Shown: positions 21,241 to 31,577, counted from the first letter of the stretch. The stretch is DNA of 51,806 bases from Gammaproteobacteria bacterium UBA7376 (GCA_002470275.1 DKNY01000045.1:18589-70394); one strand, 5' to 3'. The notes: a model not told the origin generated them from the letters alone. Program-made: numbers and translations.

Positions 21241-21834
21241 TTAGCCTTTTTTGTCTTCTTCGTTCTTGGCTTCGTCCTCTTGAGAGGACGCTTCTTGATC
21301 GGCTGCTTCAGCCTGTGTTTCGGATTCTGCTGTCTCCGATGAGGTGGCCTCTGCTACCGTCTCTGTTTCTTCCTCGGCCTTCAGGTCCTCGGCTTGGGGC
21401 TCCTCGGCTTGGGTTTCTTCCGCAGGCAGCGCTTCCGCTGCTGCATACTCTTCATCAAGCGCTTCGTCCTCAAGTATCGGGCGGTCTACAAGCTCCACAT
21501 ATGCCATGGGTGCAGCGTCACCGCTCCTAAAACCACACTTCAAAATGCGCGTATAGCCTCCAGGCCGATCTTGATAGCGAGGGCCCAGCTCGCCAAACAA
21601 CTTGCCCACCGCAGACTTGCTTCGTGTGCGAGAGAAAGCCAAGCGCCGATTTGCGACGGAATCTTCCTTAGCTAGTGTGATCAACGGCTCTGCGACCCGT
21701 CGCAGTTCCTTCGCCTTTGGTAAGGTGGTCTTTATCACTTCGCACTCAATCAGCGACGTCGCCATATTTCTAAACATGGCCTGCCGATGAGAACTCGTGC
21801 GATTTAAGTGTCTGCCACTCTTTCGATGACGCAT
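21241..21834 (-). CDS. rplQ: Ribosomal protein L17 with long acidic C-terminal tail
   Basis: L17 lies near the peptide exit tunnel of the 50S subunit. Residues 1-119 are an ordinary L17 core ([17 protein letters not shown] through AYVELVDRP). Residues 120-197 are an added tail in which I count about 30 Asp/Glu against four Lys, with repeated A-E-E/Q-A-E units and no predicted fold. E. coli-type L17 has only about 127 residues. It closes the alpha operon after rpoA; a short hairpin (21858-21880) lies in the 55-base gap. Confidence 0.96.
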   Translation of the reverse strand: MRHRKSGRHLNRTSSHRQAMFRNMATSLIECEVIKTTLPKAKELRRVAEPLITLAKEDSVANRRLAFSRTRSKSAVGKLFGELGPRYQDRPGGYTRILKCGFRSGDAAPMAYVELVDRPILEDEALDEEYAAAEALPAEETQAEEPQAEDLKAEEETETVAEATSSETAESETQAEAADQEASSQEDEAKNEEDKKG

Positions 21835-21857
21835 TTTTCTTTCCTGATTCTCTTATC

Positions 21858-21880
21858 GCCGCCGGGTTCATTCCGACGGC
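21858..21880 (-). promoter_or_regulatory. Hairpin between rpoA and rplQ
   Basis: In the transcript GCCGTCGG pairs with CCGGCGGC (8 bp, one G-U) around a 7-base loop. No U-run follows, so it is a likely mRNA processing or stability element rather than a terminator. Confidence 0.4.
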
Positions 21881-21889
21881 ACAAACTTA

Positions 21890-22882
21890 CTAGATTCTGC
21901 CGCCGTGCAGGTTTGCAGGGGGCCAATTTTCAAGGCGCATGCCCAGGGACAGACCGCGTGACGCTAGTACATCCTTGATTTCGGTAAGGGACTTCTTGCC
22001 CAGATTCGGTGTCTTCAACAGCTCCACTTCCGTGCGCTGGATCAGGTCACCAATGTAGTAAATGTTTTCTGCCTTGAGACAGTTCGCTGACCGTACCGTG
22101 AGCTCCAAATCGTCTACGGGACGAATCAGGATTGGGTCAACCTCGTCTTCCTTCTCTTCTACAACTTGCTCGCTTTCATTGTCTAGGTCGACGAACACGG
22201 CCAGCTGATGCTGTAGGATGGTGGCTGCCCGACGAATCGCTTCCTCTGGGTCGAGGGTTCCATTAGTTTCCAAATCCAGAATAAGCTTATCCAGGTCGGT
22301 TCTTTGCTCTACTCGGGTGCTTTCCACGCTGTAGGAGACTCGTCGAAGCGGGCTGTATGATGCGTCGAGCCGAAGGACACCGATGGGCTTGGTTTCTTCT
22401 TCACCCGTTTCACGAGCGTCCACGGGCACATAGCCCCGACCGCGAGTCACGCGCGCTTCAATCCTAATGGACCCTTTTTCATTCAGGGTACAGACAACGT
22501 GGTCTGGGTTTGCGATCTCGATATCCTCTGAAAGCTGGAAATCACCGGCCGTTACAGCGCCAGCGCCTTCCTTCACCAGCGTGATGACCCCTTCTTCCTG
22601 GTTGTGCATAAGCACACTGATATCTTTGAGATTAAGCAGGATATCAATGACATCCTCCTGTACGCCGTCTAGGGCGCTGTATTCATGCAGAACACCGTCT
22701 ATTTGTACTTCTGTGATGGCGCACCCAGGCATGGAGGACAGTAGAATCCTGCGCAGCGTATTCCCTAGCGTATGGCCGAACCCTCTTTCCAGGGGCTGCA
22801 AGGTCACCTTCGCGCGGAACGCGCTATTGGACTCAACCTCAATATTTGTTGGCGTTAGAAATTCGTTTGCCAGTTGTGACAT
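21890..22882 (-). CDS. rpoA: RNA polymerase subunit alpha
   Basis: The alpha subunit dimerises to scaffold beta and beta' and contacts UP elements and activators through its C-terminal domain. The 330-residue protein has the NTD ([23 protein letters not shown], about 34-56), an acidic linker, and the CTD with [15 protein letters not shown]. The frame is open to 22915; ATG 22882 is chosen because AGGAG lies eight bases upstream and it matches the family start. It sits between rpsD and rplQ as usual. Confidence 0.98.
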   Translation of the reverse strand: MSQLANEFLTPTNIEVESNSAFRAKVTLQPLERGFGHTLGNTLRRILLSSMPGCAITEVQIDGVLHEYSALDGVQEDVIDILLNLKDISVLMHNQEEGVITLVKEGAGAVTAGDFQLSEDIEIANPDHVVCTLNEKGSIRIEARVTRGRGYVPVDARETGEEETKPIGVLRLDASYSPLRRVSYSVESTRVEQRTDLDKLILDLETNGTLDPEEAIRRAATILQHQLAVFVDLDNESEQVVEEKEDEVDPILIRPVDDLELTVRSANCLKAENIYYIGDLIQRTEVELLKTPNLGKKSLTEIKDVLASRGLSLGMRLENWPPANLHGGRI

Positions 22883-22915
22883 ATGGTGTCTCCTGCAGGC
22901 GCTAGGCGCTTCCAA

Positions 22916-23536
22916 TTACTTAGAGTAGAGCTCGACGATCAAGTTCTCGTTGATTTCAGCCGGCAATTCTTCGCGATCCGGTAAACGTTTAAAGACGCCG
23001 GTAAACTTAGCGGCGTCCACATCGACCCAATCAACCCCCCCGCGCTGGCCTGCGAGCTGCAACGCAGCTGCTATACGAAGCTGGCCGCGAGATTTCTCCG
23101 CTACTGCGACTACATCGTCAGGCTTAACTTGATAGGAGGCGATGTTTACCAAGCCTCCATTGACCGTTATCGACTTGTGGGAAACCAGTTGGCGGCTCTC
23201 CGCTCGAGTTGAGCCGTACCCCATACGGTACACCACGTTATCTAAACGACTCTCCAGCAGCTTCAACAGATTCTCGCCCGTGGCGCCCTTCTTCCTATCC
23301 GCTGTCTTGTAGTAATTACGGAACTGCTTTTCTAACACCCCGTAAAGCCGCCTTACCTTCTGCTTTTCACGCAGCTGAACTGCGTAATCAGACAGCCTCC
23401 CACGACGGATTCCGTGCTGACCAGGTGCGTTGTCTATCTTGCACTTGGAGTCGATGGGGCGAACGCCGCTCTTTAGGAAGAGATCCGTTCCCTCTCTGCG
23501 ACTGAGCTTTAATTTTGGGCCTAAATAGCGAGCCAT
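22916..23536 (-). CDS. rpsD: Ribosomal protein S4
   Basis: S4 nucleates 30S assembly at the five-way junction of 16S rRNA and, in E. coli, represses the alpha operon. At 206 residues it is the usual length. It has the [19 protein letters not shown] start, no zinc-cysteine set in the N-terminal domain, and the S4 RNA-binding fold from about residue 96 ([18 protein letters not shown]). It lies between rpsK and rpoA. Confidence 0.98.
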   Translation of the reverse strand: MARYLGPKLKLSRREGTDLFLKSGVRPIDSKCKIDNAPGQHGIRRGRLSDYAVQLREKQKVRRLYGVLEKQFRNYYKTADRKKGATGENLLKLLESRLDNVVYRMGYGSTRAESRQLVSHKSITVNGGLVNIASYQVKPDDVVAVAEKSRGQLRIAAALQLAGQRGGVDWVDVDAAKFTGVFKRLPDREELPAEINENLIVELYSK

Positions 23537-23576
23537 ACCTTATTTCTCCGTTCGAATTCTTTGGTCGCTGCGATGG

Positions 23577-23951
23577 CTATACGCGACGGCGCTTCGGGGG
23601 ACGACATCCGTTATGCGGAATTGGCGTCACGTCAGCAATGCTGTTGATCTTCAATCCTGCGCTGTTGATCGCACGAACTGCAGACTCGCGACCAGGTCCT
23701 GGCCCTTTAACAAAGACGTCTACGCTTTTCATGCCAAATTCAGCGGCCACCTGACTTGCCCGCTCGGCCGCAACCTGGGCCGCATAGGGCGTACTCTTCC
23801 TTGAGCCTCTGAATCCAGAGCCCCCGGACGTTGCCCAGCTCAGCGCGTTGCCCTGACGGTCAGTTATCGTGATGATCGTGTTGTTGAAGGAGGCGTGGAT
23901 ATGCGCCAGGCCATCAACCACGGTACGTTTTGCTTTCTTTCGTTCCGCCAT
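23577..23951 (-). CDS. rpsK: Ribosomal protein S11
   Basis: S11 sits on the 30S platform near the mRNA exit. The 124-residue protein has the [15 protein letters not shown] core, the [11 protein letters not shown] segment, and the basic RPPKRRRV terminus. A 40-base gap precedes rpsD, and a nine-base gap follows rpsM. Confidence 0.98.
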   Translation of the reverse strand: MAERKKAKRTVVDGLAHIHASFNNTIITITDRQGNALSWATSGGSGFRGSRKSTPYAAQVAAERASQVAAEFGMKSVDVFVKGPGPGRESAVRAINSAGLKINSIADVTPIPHNGCRPPKRRRV

Positions 23952-23960
23952 TTTTTTGTC

Positions 23961-24317
23961 CTACTTGCGGATAGGTCTACGCGGTCCCTTCCGGGTGCGC
24001 GCATTCGTTTTCGTTCTCTGTCCATGCACTGGCAGGTGGCGGCGATGTCGCATCCCTCTGTAGCAGCCCAGGTCCATCAAACGTTTGATATTCATTGACG
24101 TTTCGCGGCGAAGGTCCCCTTCAACCGTCATCTTGGCGATCTCATTTCTGAGCGCATCCAGATTCGCTTCGTCCAGCTCGCCCATCTTGGCGTCTGGTTT
24201 TACACCCGCTTCTGCACATATTTTATCTGCAGATGTGAACCCTATTCCGTAAATATAGGTCAACGAAACACGTGCGTGTTTGTTATCCGGGATATTGATT
24301 CCGGCGATACGTGCCAT
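23961..24317 (-). CDS. rpsM: Ribosomal protein S13
   Basis: S13 is in the 30S head and bridges to the 50S subunit and P-site tRNA. The 118-residue protein has the [11 protein letters not shown] start, the helix-two-turn-helix, and the C-terminal [16 protein letters not shown] tail that reaches the P site. It is the first gene of the alpha group after rpmJ; 34 bases separate them. Confidence 0.98.
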   Translation of the reverse strand: MARIAGINIPDNKHARVSLTYIYGIGFTSADKICAEAGVKPDAKMGELDEANLDALRNEIAKMTVEGDLRRETSMNIKRLMDLGCYRGMRHRRHLPVHGQRTKTNARTRKGPRRPIRK

Positions 24318-24351
24318 TTATACGCTCCGTCTTAAACTTAGTGGCATTTCC

Positions 24352-24468
24352 CTAACCCTGGCGTTGCTTATGCCGAGGTTCGGCACTACAGATCACTCGC
24401 ACGACACCGTGGCGCTTGACGATCTTGCAGTTACGACAAATTTTCTTAACTGATGCTCTGACTTTCAT
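24352..24468 (-). CDS. rpmJ: Ribosomal protein L36
   Basis: This short gene lies between secY and rpsM. The translation gives 38 residues starting [15 protein letters not shown] and ending HKQRQG, almost identical to E. coli L36. The zinc ligands Cys11, Cys14, Cys27 and His32 are present, so it is the C+ (zinc-binding) form. L36 stabilises 23S rRNA near the peptidyl-transferase region. It starts 19 bases after the secY stop. Confidence 0.97.
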   Translation of the reverse strand: MKVRASVKKICRNCKIVKRHGVVRVICSAEPRHKQRQG

Positions 24469-24487
24469 ATTTCCACTCGCCTGACGC

Positions 24488-25822
24488 CTACTTGCGTCGT
24501 CCATAATTTTGCAGCTTCGACTTCTCCATTAGCTTTGCGTACTGGCTGCTCATGAGATGCGACTGCACTTGGGACATAAAGTCCATGGCCACAACAACAA
24601 CGATCAGCACTGCGGTCCCGCCAAGCTGGAACGAGGTATCAAAAAATACGACCATGAATTCGGGAAGCAGGCACACTAACGTGACGTACAAAGACCCAAA
24701 CACCGTCAAGCGCGTAATCACATCATCAATGTGCTTGGACGTCTGCTGTCCGGGTCGAATGCCCGGTACATAGGCACCCTGACGCTTAAGATTGTCCGCG
24801 ACATCCTTAGGGTCAAACATGATCGCCGTGTAGAAAAAGCTAAAGAAGATTATGCCCGCTGCGAACATCATGATGTAAAGGGGCTGTCCCGGAGAGAGTA
24901 CGAGCGCGACCTGCTGGAGGGCGCCCATGCCTGGGTTATTCCCAAACCAGGTGGCCATAGATGCGGGTGCCAGGAGTAGGCTAGACGCGAAGATCGCTGG
25001 GATCACACCGGCCATATTGATTTTGAGGGGCAGGTGGCTGCTTTGTGCTTGATAGACGCGGCGTCCCTGCTGCTTCTTCGCATAATTTACCGTGATGCGC
25101 CGCTGGCCTCGTTCCACCCGGACAACAAACCAAACGACGGCGATAGCCAGTGCAGCCATGGCCAGCAGGGCAATGATGTTGATGCGTTCGAGACGTGCTG
25201 CTTCAAACATCTGGCCGATTGCTGCAGGGAAACCCGAAACAATGCCCGAGAAGATAAGCAGCGATATACCGTTGCCCACCCCACGCTCGGTGATCTGTTC
25301 GCCCAACCACATCATGAAGATCGAACCTGTCACCAGGGTCAGCGTGGCGACAAATACAAAGCCGTAACCGGTATCGAAGGCCAAACCCTGATTCCCCAGC
25401 GTGACCGCTAAGGAGGTCGCCTGGATCAGCGCAATACCCAGCGTCAGAAAACGGGTCGCGCGCGTGATTTTTCGTCGACCGGACTCCCCTTCCTTTCGCC
25501 ACTGCTGGAATTCAGGCCACATCATCGTCAGAAGATTCATGATAATGCTGGCGGTGATATAGGGAATAACGCCAAGAGCCAAAATACTCATGCGCTCCCA
25601 GGCACCACCTGAGAACATATTGAAGAGTTCTAGGATGCCGCCCTGATTTTGATTAAACAGAGCCTGCAGCTGAGCAGGATCGATACCGGGCACCGGGATG
25701 TGCGTGCCAATTCGGTACACCAGCAGCGCGATCAGCACGAAAAGCAGGCGACTGCGGAGTTCCGCTGTCCCTGCCTGATTCCCTGCCAACTGGTTGGCCA
25801 TGTCTTGCTGATTTCGTGCCAT
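24488..25822 (-). CDS. secY: Protein translocase channel subunit SecY
   Basis: SecY forms the protein-conducting channel of the inner membrane with SecE (encoded at 49978-50349) and SecG. The 444-residue protein has ten hydrophobic segments, the plug region after TM1 ([25 protein letters not shown]), and cytoplasmic loops with conserved basic residues, including the GIRPGQQT segment. Length and order (rplO-secY-rpmJ) are standard for the spc operon. Confidence 0.98.
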   Translation of the reverse strand: MARNQQDMANQLAGNQAGTAELRSRLLFVLIALLVYRIGTHIPVPGIDPAQLQALFNQNQGGILELFNMFSGGAWERMSILALGVIPYITASIIMNLLTMMWPEFQQWRKEGESGRRKITRATRFLTLGIALIQATSLAVTLGNQGLAFDTGYGFVFVATLTLVTGSIFMMWLGEQITERGVGNGISLLIFSGIVSGFPAAIGQMFEAARLERINIIALLAMAALAIAVVWFVVRVERGQRRITVNYAKKQQGRRVYQAQSSHLPLKINMAGVIPAIFASSLLLAPASMATWFGNNPGMGALQQVALVLSPGQPLYIMMFAAGIIFFSFFYTAIMFDPKDVADNLKRQGAYVPGIRPGQQTSKHIDDVITRLTVFGSLYVTLVCLLPEFMVVFFDTSFQLGGTAVLIVVVVAMDFMSQVQSHLMSSQYAKLMEKSKLQNYGRRK

Positions 25823-25856
25823 TTAACTGTCTACTTCAATCCTAGCTTCGCCGGCC

Positions 25857-26309
25857 CTATGCCGACGTCTCTTGGCTTACGCCGCCACCTGCGGCTTCGA
25901 TAGCGGCCTTCGCGCCCTTAGTGACCGTCACATTGGCGTCCTCTACTTTGAACGCGCGACTAATTTCACCGGATAACATGATGCGTGCGCGCTTCATGTC
26001 ACGACGTACTACGTTGGCCTGCTTTAAGGTTTCTAGAGTCACAGAGTCCCCCTCTACCTTATTCAACTCACCGAGACGGACCTGAGCCGTCACCAGACCG
26101 ATGCGCGACCGAAAACCAAACTTGGGAATTCGCATTTGCAAGGGCAGCTGACCACCTTCAAACCCTGGGCGGACACCGCCTCCGGAGCGTGCCTTCTGCC
26201 CCTTCTGTCCTCGGGAAGCAGTCTTACCCCAGCCTGACCCAGGCCCACGGCCTACTCTGCGCTTGGCCTTGTGGCTGCCTTCATTGGGATGCAAATCGTT
26301 CAGATGCAT
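25857..26309 (-). CDS. rplO: Ribosomal protein L15
   Basis: L15 is a late-assembly 50S protein with a long basic N-terminal extension threading through 23S rRNA. The 150-residue product starts [22 protein letters not shown], followed by the Gly/Lys/Arg-rich region and a compact C-terminal domain. The frame is open to 26429, but ATG 26309 is the family start and overlaps the rpmD stop as TAATG, so translation is coupled. Confidence 0.97.
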   Translation of the reverse strand: MHLNDLHPNEGSHKAKRRVGRGPGSGWGKTASRGQKGQKARSGGGVRPGFEGGQLPLQMRIPKFGFRSRIGLVTAQVRLGELNKVEGDSVTLETLKQANVVRRDMKRARIMLSGEISRAFKVEDANVTVTKGAKAAIEAAGGGVSQETSA

Positions 26310-26497
26310 TAGGATTCTCCCTCTACGCGCACCATGTAGTTGACGCGATTGATCATGCCCCTGACCGATGGTGTATCTTCCACGGTGACGGTATGCCCTA
26401 TTCGACGCAGCCCTAACCCAGCAACACAAGCCTTGTGATTCTTGAGCCTACCAATGGGACTCTTGGTCAGGGTTACGGTTACTGTCTTGTCACTCAT
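26309..26497 (-). CDS. rpmD: Ribosomal protein L30
   Basis: L30 is a small 50S protein. The 62-residue sequence has the [20 protein letters not shown] core and ends in the usual beta strand (YMVRVEGE). It shares its stop with the rplO start. Confidence 0.97.
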   Translation of the reverse strand: MSDKTVTVTLTKSPIGRLKNHKACVAGLGLRRIGHTVTVEDTPSVRGMINRVNYMVRVEGES

Positions 26498-26526
26498 AGC
26501 TTTTCCTTAATACGTCGCTCTCGCCA

Positions 26527-27030
26527 TCAGGCGATTACTGAGTCGACATCCTTTCCGCGCTTTTCCGCGACCCGCTCAGGCGACCGTATGCCGGTGAGCG
26601 CTTTAAACGTCGCATGTACGACGTTTACCGGATTAGTTGAGCCATAACACTTGGCCAGTACGTTCTGAACGCCAGCGGCTTCAAGCACAGCCCTCATGGT
26701 TCCTCCCGCAATGACGCCGGTACCCTCTGATGCAGGCTGCATATAGACCTTTGACGCCGCATGGCGCGCAGTGGTCGCATACCATAGGGTGTTGCCGTTT
26801 AAATCCACATCCACCATGTTGCGGCGTGCTGCCTCCATGGCCTTTTGAATCGCTGTAGGCACTTCCCGGGCCTTACCGCGCCCGAATCCAACCTTTCCGT
26901 TTCCGTCGCCAACGACCGTTAGCGCGGTAAAGCCGAAGATTCTGCCGCCCTTTACGACCTTGGCAACACGGTTAACCTGGACCAGTTTTTCGACCAGTCC
27001 CTCTTCTCGAATTTCTTCTGTATATGCCAT
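26527..27030 (-). CDS. rpsE: Ribosomal protein S5
   Basis: S5 helps form the mRNA entrance and contributes to decoding accuracy. The 167-residue protein has the double-stranded-RNA-binding-like N-terminal domain ([20 protein letters not shown], with the GNGKVGFG loop) and the S5 C-terminal domain. It abuts the rplR stop directly and is followed by rpmD. Confidence 0.98.
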   Translation of the reverse strand: MAYTEEIREEGLVEKLVQVNRVAKVVKGGRIFGFTALTVVGDGNGKVGFGRGKAREVPTAIQKAMEAARRNMVDVDLNGNTLWYATTARHAASKVYMQPASEGTGVIAGGTMRAVLEAAGVQNVLAKCYGSTNPVNVVHATFKALTGIRSPERVAEKRGKDVDSVIA

Positions 27031-27381
27031 CTAAAACTCCAGCCCACCTTCTCGCGCCGCATCCGCTAGCGCCTTGATTCGACCGTGATATTTGAACCCT
27101 GAACGATCGAAGGCGACCTTTGTGACACCCTGCTCCTTCGCCCGCTCGGCGATGAGTACTCCGACCTTAGTTGCCGTCTCTACATTGCCAGTCTTCTCGC
27201 CGCGCAGGGACTTATCCAGCGTAGACGCCTGAGCCAAGATTTTGTCTCCGTCCGGGGAAATCACCTGGGCGTAGATATGACGCGGCGTGCGGCAAACGGA
27301 TAACCGCGTGGCGCCTAGCTCGCGCATCTTCATGCGTCCGCGTCTTGCCCGCCTCAGTCTGCTAACCTTTTTCTCGTTCAT
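27031..27381 (-). CDS. rplR: Ribosomal protein L18
   Basis: L18 binds 5S rRNA in the central protuberance with L5 and L25. The 116-residue protein has the basic N-terminus ([22 protein letters not shown]), the RHIYAQVI segment, and the [23 protein letters not shown] terminus. A 91-base spacer with a hairpin separates it from rplF upstream. Confidence 0.98.
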   Translation of the reverse strand: MNEKKVSRLRRARRGRMKMRELGATRLSVCRTPRHIYAQVISPDGDKILAQASTLDKSLRGEKTGNVETATKVGVLIAERAKEQGVTKVAFDRSGFKYHGRIKALADAAREGGLEF

Positions 27382-27410
27382 CGTAAAACCACTTTCCTCA
27401 ATATTGGTTG

Positions 27411-27438
27411 CGCCAGCTTTAGCGTGTTCACGCTGGCG
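27411..27438 (-). promoter_or_regulatory. Hairpin with two alternative pairings in the rplF-rplR spacer
   Basis: CGCCAGC and GCTGGCG (7 bp) bracket the element, while AGCGTG and CACGCT within it can form a second hairpin that shares the AGC of the outer arm. Both cannot form fully at once. There is no U-run. It is a possible processing site or translational switch. Confidence 0.4.
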
Positions 27439-27472
27439 ACCTTGACCCGCTCTGGGCTTGGCCCATCAACCC

Positions 27473-28006
27473 CTATTTCTTTTTCGCTTCCTTACGTCGG
27501 ACGTACTCGCCCGCATACCGGACACCCTTACCCTTGTAGGGTTCAGGCGGACGATAGGCGCGTATTTCCGCACAAATCTGTCCTACTCGCTGCTTATCCA
27601 CGCCGGAGACAACAACTTCTGTTTGGCTGGGCGTCTGGACATCCACATCCTCTGGGAACATATATTCCACTGGATGAGAGAACCCGAGCTGCAGGGTCAG
27701 TTTCTTACCCTGGGCCTGTGCGCGATAACCAACGCCCTGAAGTTCGAGCTTTTTTTCAAACCCTTGGGTAACACCGGTAACCATGTTCTGCACCAGGGCG
27801 CGCATGGTGCCCGCAAGTGCCTTGGACTGGGTGTCCTCGTTCCTTGCTTTAACCAGCAGGACATCGCCTTCATGAACCAGCGAAACTGCTTCATGAACGG
27901 CAAAGGCCATCTGCCCCTTGGCACCCTTCACAGAGACATCCTGGCCGTCGAGCTTCACATCTAAACCAGAGGGTACTTTTACCGGGTTATTCGCTACGCG
28001 AGACAT
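27473..28006 (-). CDS. rplF: Ribosomal protein L6
   Basis: L6 binds near the sarcin-ricin loop and factor-binding site. The 177-residue protein has two L6 repeats, the second containing LQLGFSHPVEYMFP and PEPYKGKGVRYAGE, with a lysine-rich C-terminus (RRKEAKKK). Its length matches E. coli. It lies nine bases after rpsH. Confidence 0.98.
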   Translation of the reverse strand: MSRVANNPVKVPSGLDVKLDGQDVSVKGAKGQMAFAVHEAVSLVHEGDVLLVKARNEDTQSKALAGTMRALVQNMVTGVTQGFEKKLELQGVGYRAQAQGKKLTLQLGFSHPVEYMFPEDVDVQTPSQTEVVVSGVDKQRVGQICAEIRAYRPPEPYKGKGVRYAGEYVRRKEAKKK

Positions 28007-28015
28007 TTTGTTCTC

Positions 28016-28408
28016 CTAAAAGACCGTGCACAGCACTTCGCCACCAATACCCTGGGCACGAGCTGCTTTATCCGTCATCACACCTTTGTCGGTGCTTACG
28101 ATGGCCACGCCTAACCCCCCTCGAACCTGTGGTATGGCGTCGCTATCCCGATAAATACGCAATCCTGGCCGGCTCACGCGATCTATCTCTTCAATAACCG
28201 GAGCCCCCTGAAAATATTTCAGACTCACCGTGACTACTGATTTGGCGTCATCGGTGGCCTCGTATCCCAGCACGTAGCCTTCCTCTACCAGCACGTCCAA
28301 AATGGCACGCTTGGCCTTTGAATTCGGCATGGAGACGGATACGTGCCCGGCTGATTGGGCATTTCGGATTCGTGTCAACAAATCTGCTATGGGATCTTGC
28401 ATTGTCAT
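28016..28408 (-). CDS. rpsH: Ribosomal protein S8
   Basis: S8 binds the central domain of 16S rRNA and, in E. coli, represses the spc operon at the rplE start. The 130-residue protein begins [18 protein letters not shown] and has the conserved C-terminal [23 protein letters not shown]. It lies between rpsN and rplF. Confidence 0.98.
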   Translation of the reverse strand: MTMQDPIADLLTRIRNAQSAGHVSVSMPNSKAKRAILDVLVEEGYVLGYEATDDAKSVVTVSLKYFQGAPVIEEIDRVSRPGLRIYRDSDAIPQVRGGLGVAIVSTDKGVMTDKAARAQGIGGEVLCTVF

Positions 28409-28417
28409 GATTACTAC

Positions 28418-28723
28418 CTACCAGCTCGCCTTAACCAATCCAGGAACGTCCCCGCGCATGGCTGCTTCGCGAAGTTTGTTGCGCGAAAGTCCGAATTTTC
28501 GATATACCCCGTGTGGCCTACCGGTCAGCCCACAGCGTCGCTGTTGACGGACACGGCTCGCGTCACGAGGCTGCGCCTGAAGCTTAAGCTGGGCCTCCCA
28601 GCGCTCGTCGTCGGAGACAGAGCGATCAGCAATAATCGCTTTCAGGGCGTCTCTTTTGGCCCCAAACTTCGCGCGCGTGCGATCGCGCTTTTTCTCTCGC
28701 TCAATCATGGAACGCTTTGCCAT
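28418..28723 (-). CDS. rpsN: Ribosomal protein S14 (zinc-free type)
   Basis: S14 is a late-assembly protein of the 30S head. The 101-residue sequence is the long C- form without the two CxxC zinc pairs; it has [19 protein letters not shown] and the terminal GLVKASW. It lies between rplE and rpsH. Confidence 0.97.
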   Translation of the reverse strand: MAKRSMIEREKKRDRTRAKFGAKRDALKAIIADRSVSDDERWEAQLKLQAQPRDASRVRQQRRCGLTGRPHGVYRKFGLSRNKLREAAMRGDVPGLVKASW

Positions 28724-28737
28724 AGCTCTTTCTTTCC

Positions 28738-29277
28738 CTAGCTTCGAAACGGAAACTTGAACGCTTTCAGTAGCGCCAGTGCCGACTCGTTAGTTGCTGC
28801 CGTCGTGGTTATACAAATATTTAGGCCACGAATTTTGTCGATTTTGTCGTAGTCGATTTCTGGGAAGACGATCTGTTCCGTCAAACCCATACTAAAGTTC
28901 CCACGTCCATCGAAGGACTTAGGATTCAGTCCACGAAAGTCACGGATACGCGGGATAGCAATGCCAACCAATCGCTCTATAAAGTCGTACATGCGTCCCT
29001 TGCGAAGGGTGACCTTGCAGCCGATGGGGTAGCCCTCGCGGATTTTGAACCCGGCTTCTGACTTGCGTGCCAGGCAAATGACCGGCTGCTGCCCCGCTAT
29101 GGCGGTCATGTCCGCTACTGCGGCATCCATAATTTTCTTGTCGCCAATCGCCTCGCCCACCCCCATGTTCAGGGTGACCTTGGTGATCTTTGGCACAGCC
29201 ATGGGGTTCGCAACCCCCAACTCACTCTTCAGCTGTGGCTGTATCTCGCTGACATAATGCTGATATAGGTTGGACAT
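28738..29277 (-). CDS. rplE: Ribosomal protein L5
   Basis: L5 binds 5S rRNA and contacts the P-site tRNA elbow. The 179-residue protein has [10 protein letters not shown] (about 34-43), the [14 protein letters not shown] segment and the [16 protein letters not shown] signature. It begins two bases after rplX, the position where S8 acts as a translational repressor in E. coli. Confidence 0.98.
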   Translation of the reverse strand: MSNLYQHYVSEIQPQLKSELGVANPMAVPKITKVTLNMGVGEAIGDKKIMDAAVADMTAIAGQQPVICLARKSEAGFKIREGYPIGCKVTLRKGRMYDFIERLVGIAIPRIRDFRGLNPKSFDGRGNFSMGLTEQIVFPEIDYDKIDKIRGLNICITTTAATNESALALLKAFKFPFRS

Positions 29278-29279
29278 TC

Positions 29280-29594
29280 TTAGTCCTCGATCTCTTTGCC
29301 GTTTGACTTAAAGAAACGCACCTTCTTGCCGTCTTCGACACGCAAGCCTACGCGATCCGCCCTTTCGTCCTCGTGATTCCAAATAGCCACGTTGGATACC
29401 TGGATGGGTGCTTCCTGCTCCACGATCCCACCCTGCTCCCCTGCATTGGGATTTGGCCGCTTGTGCTTCTTGACCATATTTATGCCGGCCACCATCAGTC
29501 GGCCATCCTTCATGACGCGCAGCACCTCACCGCGGCGGCCTTTATCGCGCCCAGCTATCACAACCACTTCGTCACTCTTTTTGATCTTCAACAT
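29280..29594 (-). CDS. rplX: Ribosomal protein L24
   Basis: L24 initiates 50S assembly near the tunnel exit. The 104-residue protein has the KOW motif ([20 protein letters not shown], about 6-25) and the [10 protein letters not shown] segment. A 41-base spacer without obvious structure separates it from rplN. Confidence 0.98.
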   Translation of the reverse strand: MLKIKKSDEVVVIAGRDKGRRGEVLRVMKDGRLMVAGINMVKKHKRPNPNAGEQGGIVEQEAPIQVSNVAIWNHEDERADRVGLRVEDGKKVRFFKSNGKEIED

Positions 29595-29635
29595 GCCGAC
29601 TATCTCTTACCCTTACTCTTGTTCGCCGTTTCGTA

Positions 29636-30004
29636 TCAAAGCACTTCAGGTGCTAAGGAAACGATGCGCATAAAGTTCTCTGTTCTAAGCTCACGGGTCA
29701 CAGGCCCAAAAATCCGGGTGCCTACCGGCTGTTTTTGCTGGTTCAGAAGCACGGCTGCGTTTTGATCAAATTTTATCAACGATCCGTCAGGTCGACGCAC
29801 GCCCTTTCGCGTCCGTACAACCACCGCATCCATCACCTGGCCTTTACGCACCCGACCTCGGGGAATCGCTTCCTTTACCGTGACCTTGATGATGTCGCCA
29901 ATGCCCGCATAGCGCCGGTGGCTTCCGCCAAGCACCTTGATGCACTGGACCTTTCGCGCGCCGCTGTTGTCGGCGATTTCTAGCATGGTTTCTGTCTGAA
30001 TCAT
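29636..30004 (-). CDS. rplN: Ribosomal protein L14
   Basis: L14 forms an intersubunit bridge and is the binding site of RsfS, which is encoded at 12622-12972 in this window. The 122-residue protein starts [19 protein letters not shown] and has the [20 protein letters not shown] core. Length and context are standard. Confidence 0.98.
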   Translation of the reverse strand: MIQTETMLEIADNSGARKVQCIKVLGGSHRRYAGIGDIIKVTVKEAIPRGRVRKGQVMDAVVVRTRKGVRRPDGSLIKFDQNAAVLLNQQKQPVGTRIFGPVTRELRTENFMRIVSLAPEVL

Positions 30005-30010
30005 TGCTTG

Positions 30011-30289
30011 CTAGACCTCCGTGGCGCGAACATCAACGCTCTTCAGCGTCCAGGTTTTTGTCTTTGAGAGCGGCCGACATTCGACAACCGTCACCGTATC
30101 CCCAACCTTGCAGTCGTTGGTTTCGTCATGAGCATGGATCTTGGAGGATTTCCGAACGTACTTGCCGTACACCGGGTGCTTAACGCGGCGCTCGACCTTG
30201 ACCGTTATCCCCTTCTCCATCTTGTCACTCACCACGACGCCAGAGACGGTGCGCGGATTCTTTTGCTCTTCTTGCCTTACTTCAGACAT
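30011..30289 (-). CDS. rpsQ: Ribosomal protein S17
   Basis: S17 is a primary 16S rRNA binder with an OB-fold. The 92-residue protein has a short polar N-terminal extension, then [21 protein letters not shown] and the [17 protein letters not shown] segment. It overlaps rpmC by eight bases. Confidence 0.97.
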   Translation of the reverse strand: MSEVRQEEQKNPRTVSGVVVSDKMEKGITVKVERRVKHPVYGKYVRKSSKIHAHDETNDCKVGDTVTVVECRPLSKTKTWTLKSVDVRATEV

Positions 30290-30473
30290 TGCTGCTTTCC
30301 TTCATCACCGTCTTTACGCGGGCTATGTCTCGTCGAACCTCTTTGAGCAGATGACTCTGCCCAAGCTGGCCGCTTGCCCGCTGCATGCGTAATGAGAAGT
30401 GCTCACGCTGCAAACGCAGGACTTCTGCGTGCAGTTCCTCTTGGCTCTTCTCTCTCAATTCTTGAACCTTCAT
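30282..30473 (-). CDS. rpmC: Ribosomal protein L29
   Basis: L29 lies at the tunnel exit near L23 and contributes to the docking site for trigger factor and SRP. The 63-residue two-helix protein has the [19 protein letters not shown] core and the [10 protein letters not shown] segment. Its start overlaps the rplP stop as TAATG, and its end overlaps rpsQ. Confidence 0.97.
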   Translation of the reverse strand: MKVQELREKSQEELHAEVLRLQREHFSLRMQRASGQLGQSHLLKEVRRDIARVKTVMKESSNV

Positions 30474-30886
30474 TACATCGCCGTCCGTTTAACAAATACG
30501 GTCTTAAAGGGCAGTTTTGCCGCGGCTAGCGTCAACGCTTCGCGAGCTACCTCCTCGGACACGCCCTGCATTTCATAAAGCACCTTCCCTGGCTGAATCA
30601 GGGCCACCCAGTACTCGACGCTTCCCTTACCCTTACCTTGGCGCACCTCAAGAGGCTTTTTGGTAATCGGCTTGTCTGGAAAAACCCGTATCCAGATTTT
30701 TCCGCCACGGCGAATACGTCGCGTCATGGCTCGACGACCGGCCTCGATCTGACGCGCCGTCATACGACCACGGCCCACGGCCTTTAGTCCGAACTCACCG
30801 AAGCTCACCTTTGATCCGCGAAGCGCCAGACCGCGGTTACGGCCCTTATGCTGCTTTCTAAACTTGGTTCTTTTTGGCTGTAACAT
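30473..30886 (-). CDS. rplP: Ribosomal protein L16
   Basis: L16 organises the A-site side of the 50S subunit. The 137-residue protein starts [19 protein letters not shown] and contains [20 protein letters not shown] and [17 protein letters not shown] segments, in which an arginine is hydroxylated by RoxA in E. coli. It lies 19 bases after rpsC. Confidence 0.98.
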   Translation of the reverse strand: MLQPKRTKFRKQHKGRNRGLALRGSKVSFGEFGLKAVGRGRMTARQIEAGRRAMTRRIRRGGKIWIRVFPDKPITKKPLEVRQGKGKGSVEYWVALIQPGKVLYEMQGVSEEVAREALTLAAAKLPFKTVFVKRTAM

Positions 30887-30905
30887 GTCGCTCGTTCACC
30901 AATGC

Positions 30906-31568
30906 CTATGCTTGTTGTGTGGTGGTCGCGAGCGGCTGCGTGCCAATCACCTCACCCTTAAATATCCAAACCTTGATACCGAGGATCCCGTAGGTGGTCT
31001 CTGCCTCATAGGTGGCATAGTCGATATCTGCGCGCAATGTATGCAGCGGCACACGACCCTCGTGATAGACCTCGGAGCGGGCAATCTCAGCCCCTCCAAG
31101 ACGGCCAGCCACGCGCACCTTGATGCCCTCGGCCCCCAGGCGCATGGCGTTCTGAATTACACGGCGCATGGCTCGGCGGAACTGGACCCGGCGCTCTAGC
31201 TGCTGCGCGACGTTCTGTGCCACAAGACCTGCGTCAAGCTCTGGCTTCCGTATTTCTTCTATATTGACATGCACCGGCACACCCATCATTTTCGACAGCT
31301 GGGATCGAAGACGCTCAACGTCCTCGCCCTTCTTCCCAATAACGATGCCCGGCCTCGCGGTGTGTATCGTTACCCTTGCCGTCTGGGCTGGTCGCGCAAT
31401 CTCGATCCGTCCAACCGATGCGTCTGCAAGCTTCGCGCGCAGGAAGTCTCGGACTTCCAGGTCGTTAAGCAGGTAATTCGCATAATTTTTCTTATCGGCA
31501 AACCATACCGAGTTGTGATCTTTAACGATCCCAAGGCGAATACCGGTTGGATGTACTTTTTGGCCCAT
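30906..31568 (-). CDS. rpsC: Ribosomal protein S3
   Basis: S3 forms part of the mRNA entry tunnel and helicase activity with S4 and S5. The 220-residue protein has the N-terminal domain, a KH domain with the [10 protein letters not shown] loop (about 69-78), and the C-terminal domain ending in a short Thr/Gln tail. It starts nine bases after the rplV stop. Confidence 0.98.
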   Translation of the reverse strand: MGQKVHPTGIRLGIVKDHNSVWFADKKNYANYLLNDLEVRDFLRAKLADASVGRIEIARPAQTARVTIHTARPGIVIGKKGEDVERLRSQLSKMMGVPVHVNIEEIRKPELDAGLVAQNVAQQLERRVQFRRAMRRVIQNAMRLGAEGIKVRVAGRLGGAEIARSEVYHEGRVPLHTLRADIDYATYEAETTYGILGIKVWIFKGEVIGTQPLATTTQQA

Positions 31569-31577
31569 AGTGTTCTC

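Noticed and set aside
20118..21243. Intrinsic terminator between rplQ and the aminotransferase
   Set aside because: Only 10 bases separate the genes and no stem with a U-run is present.
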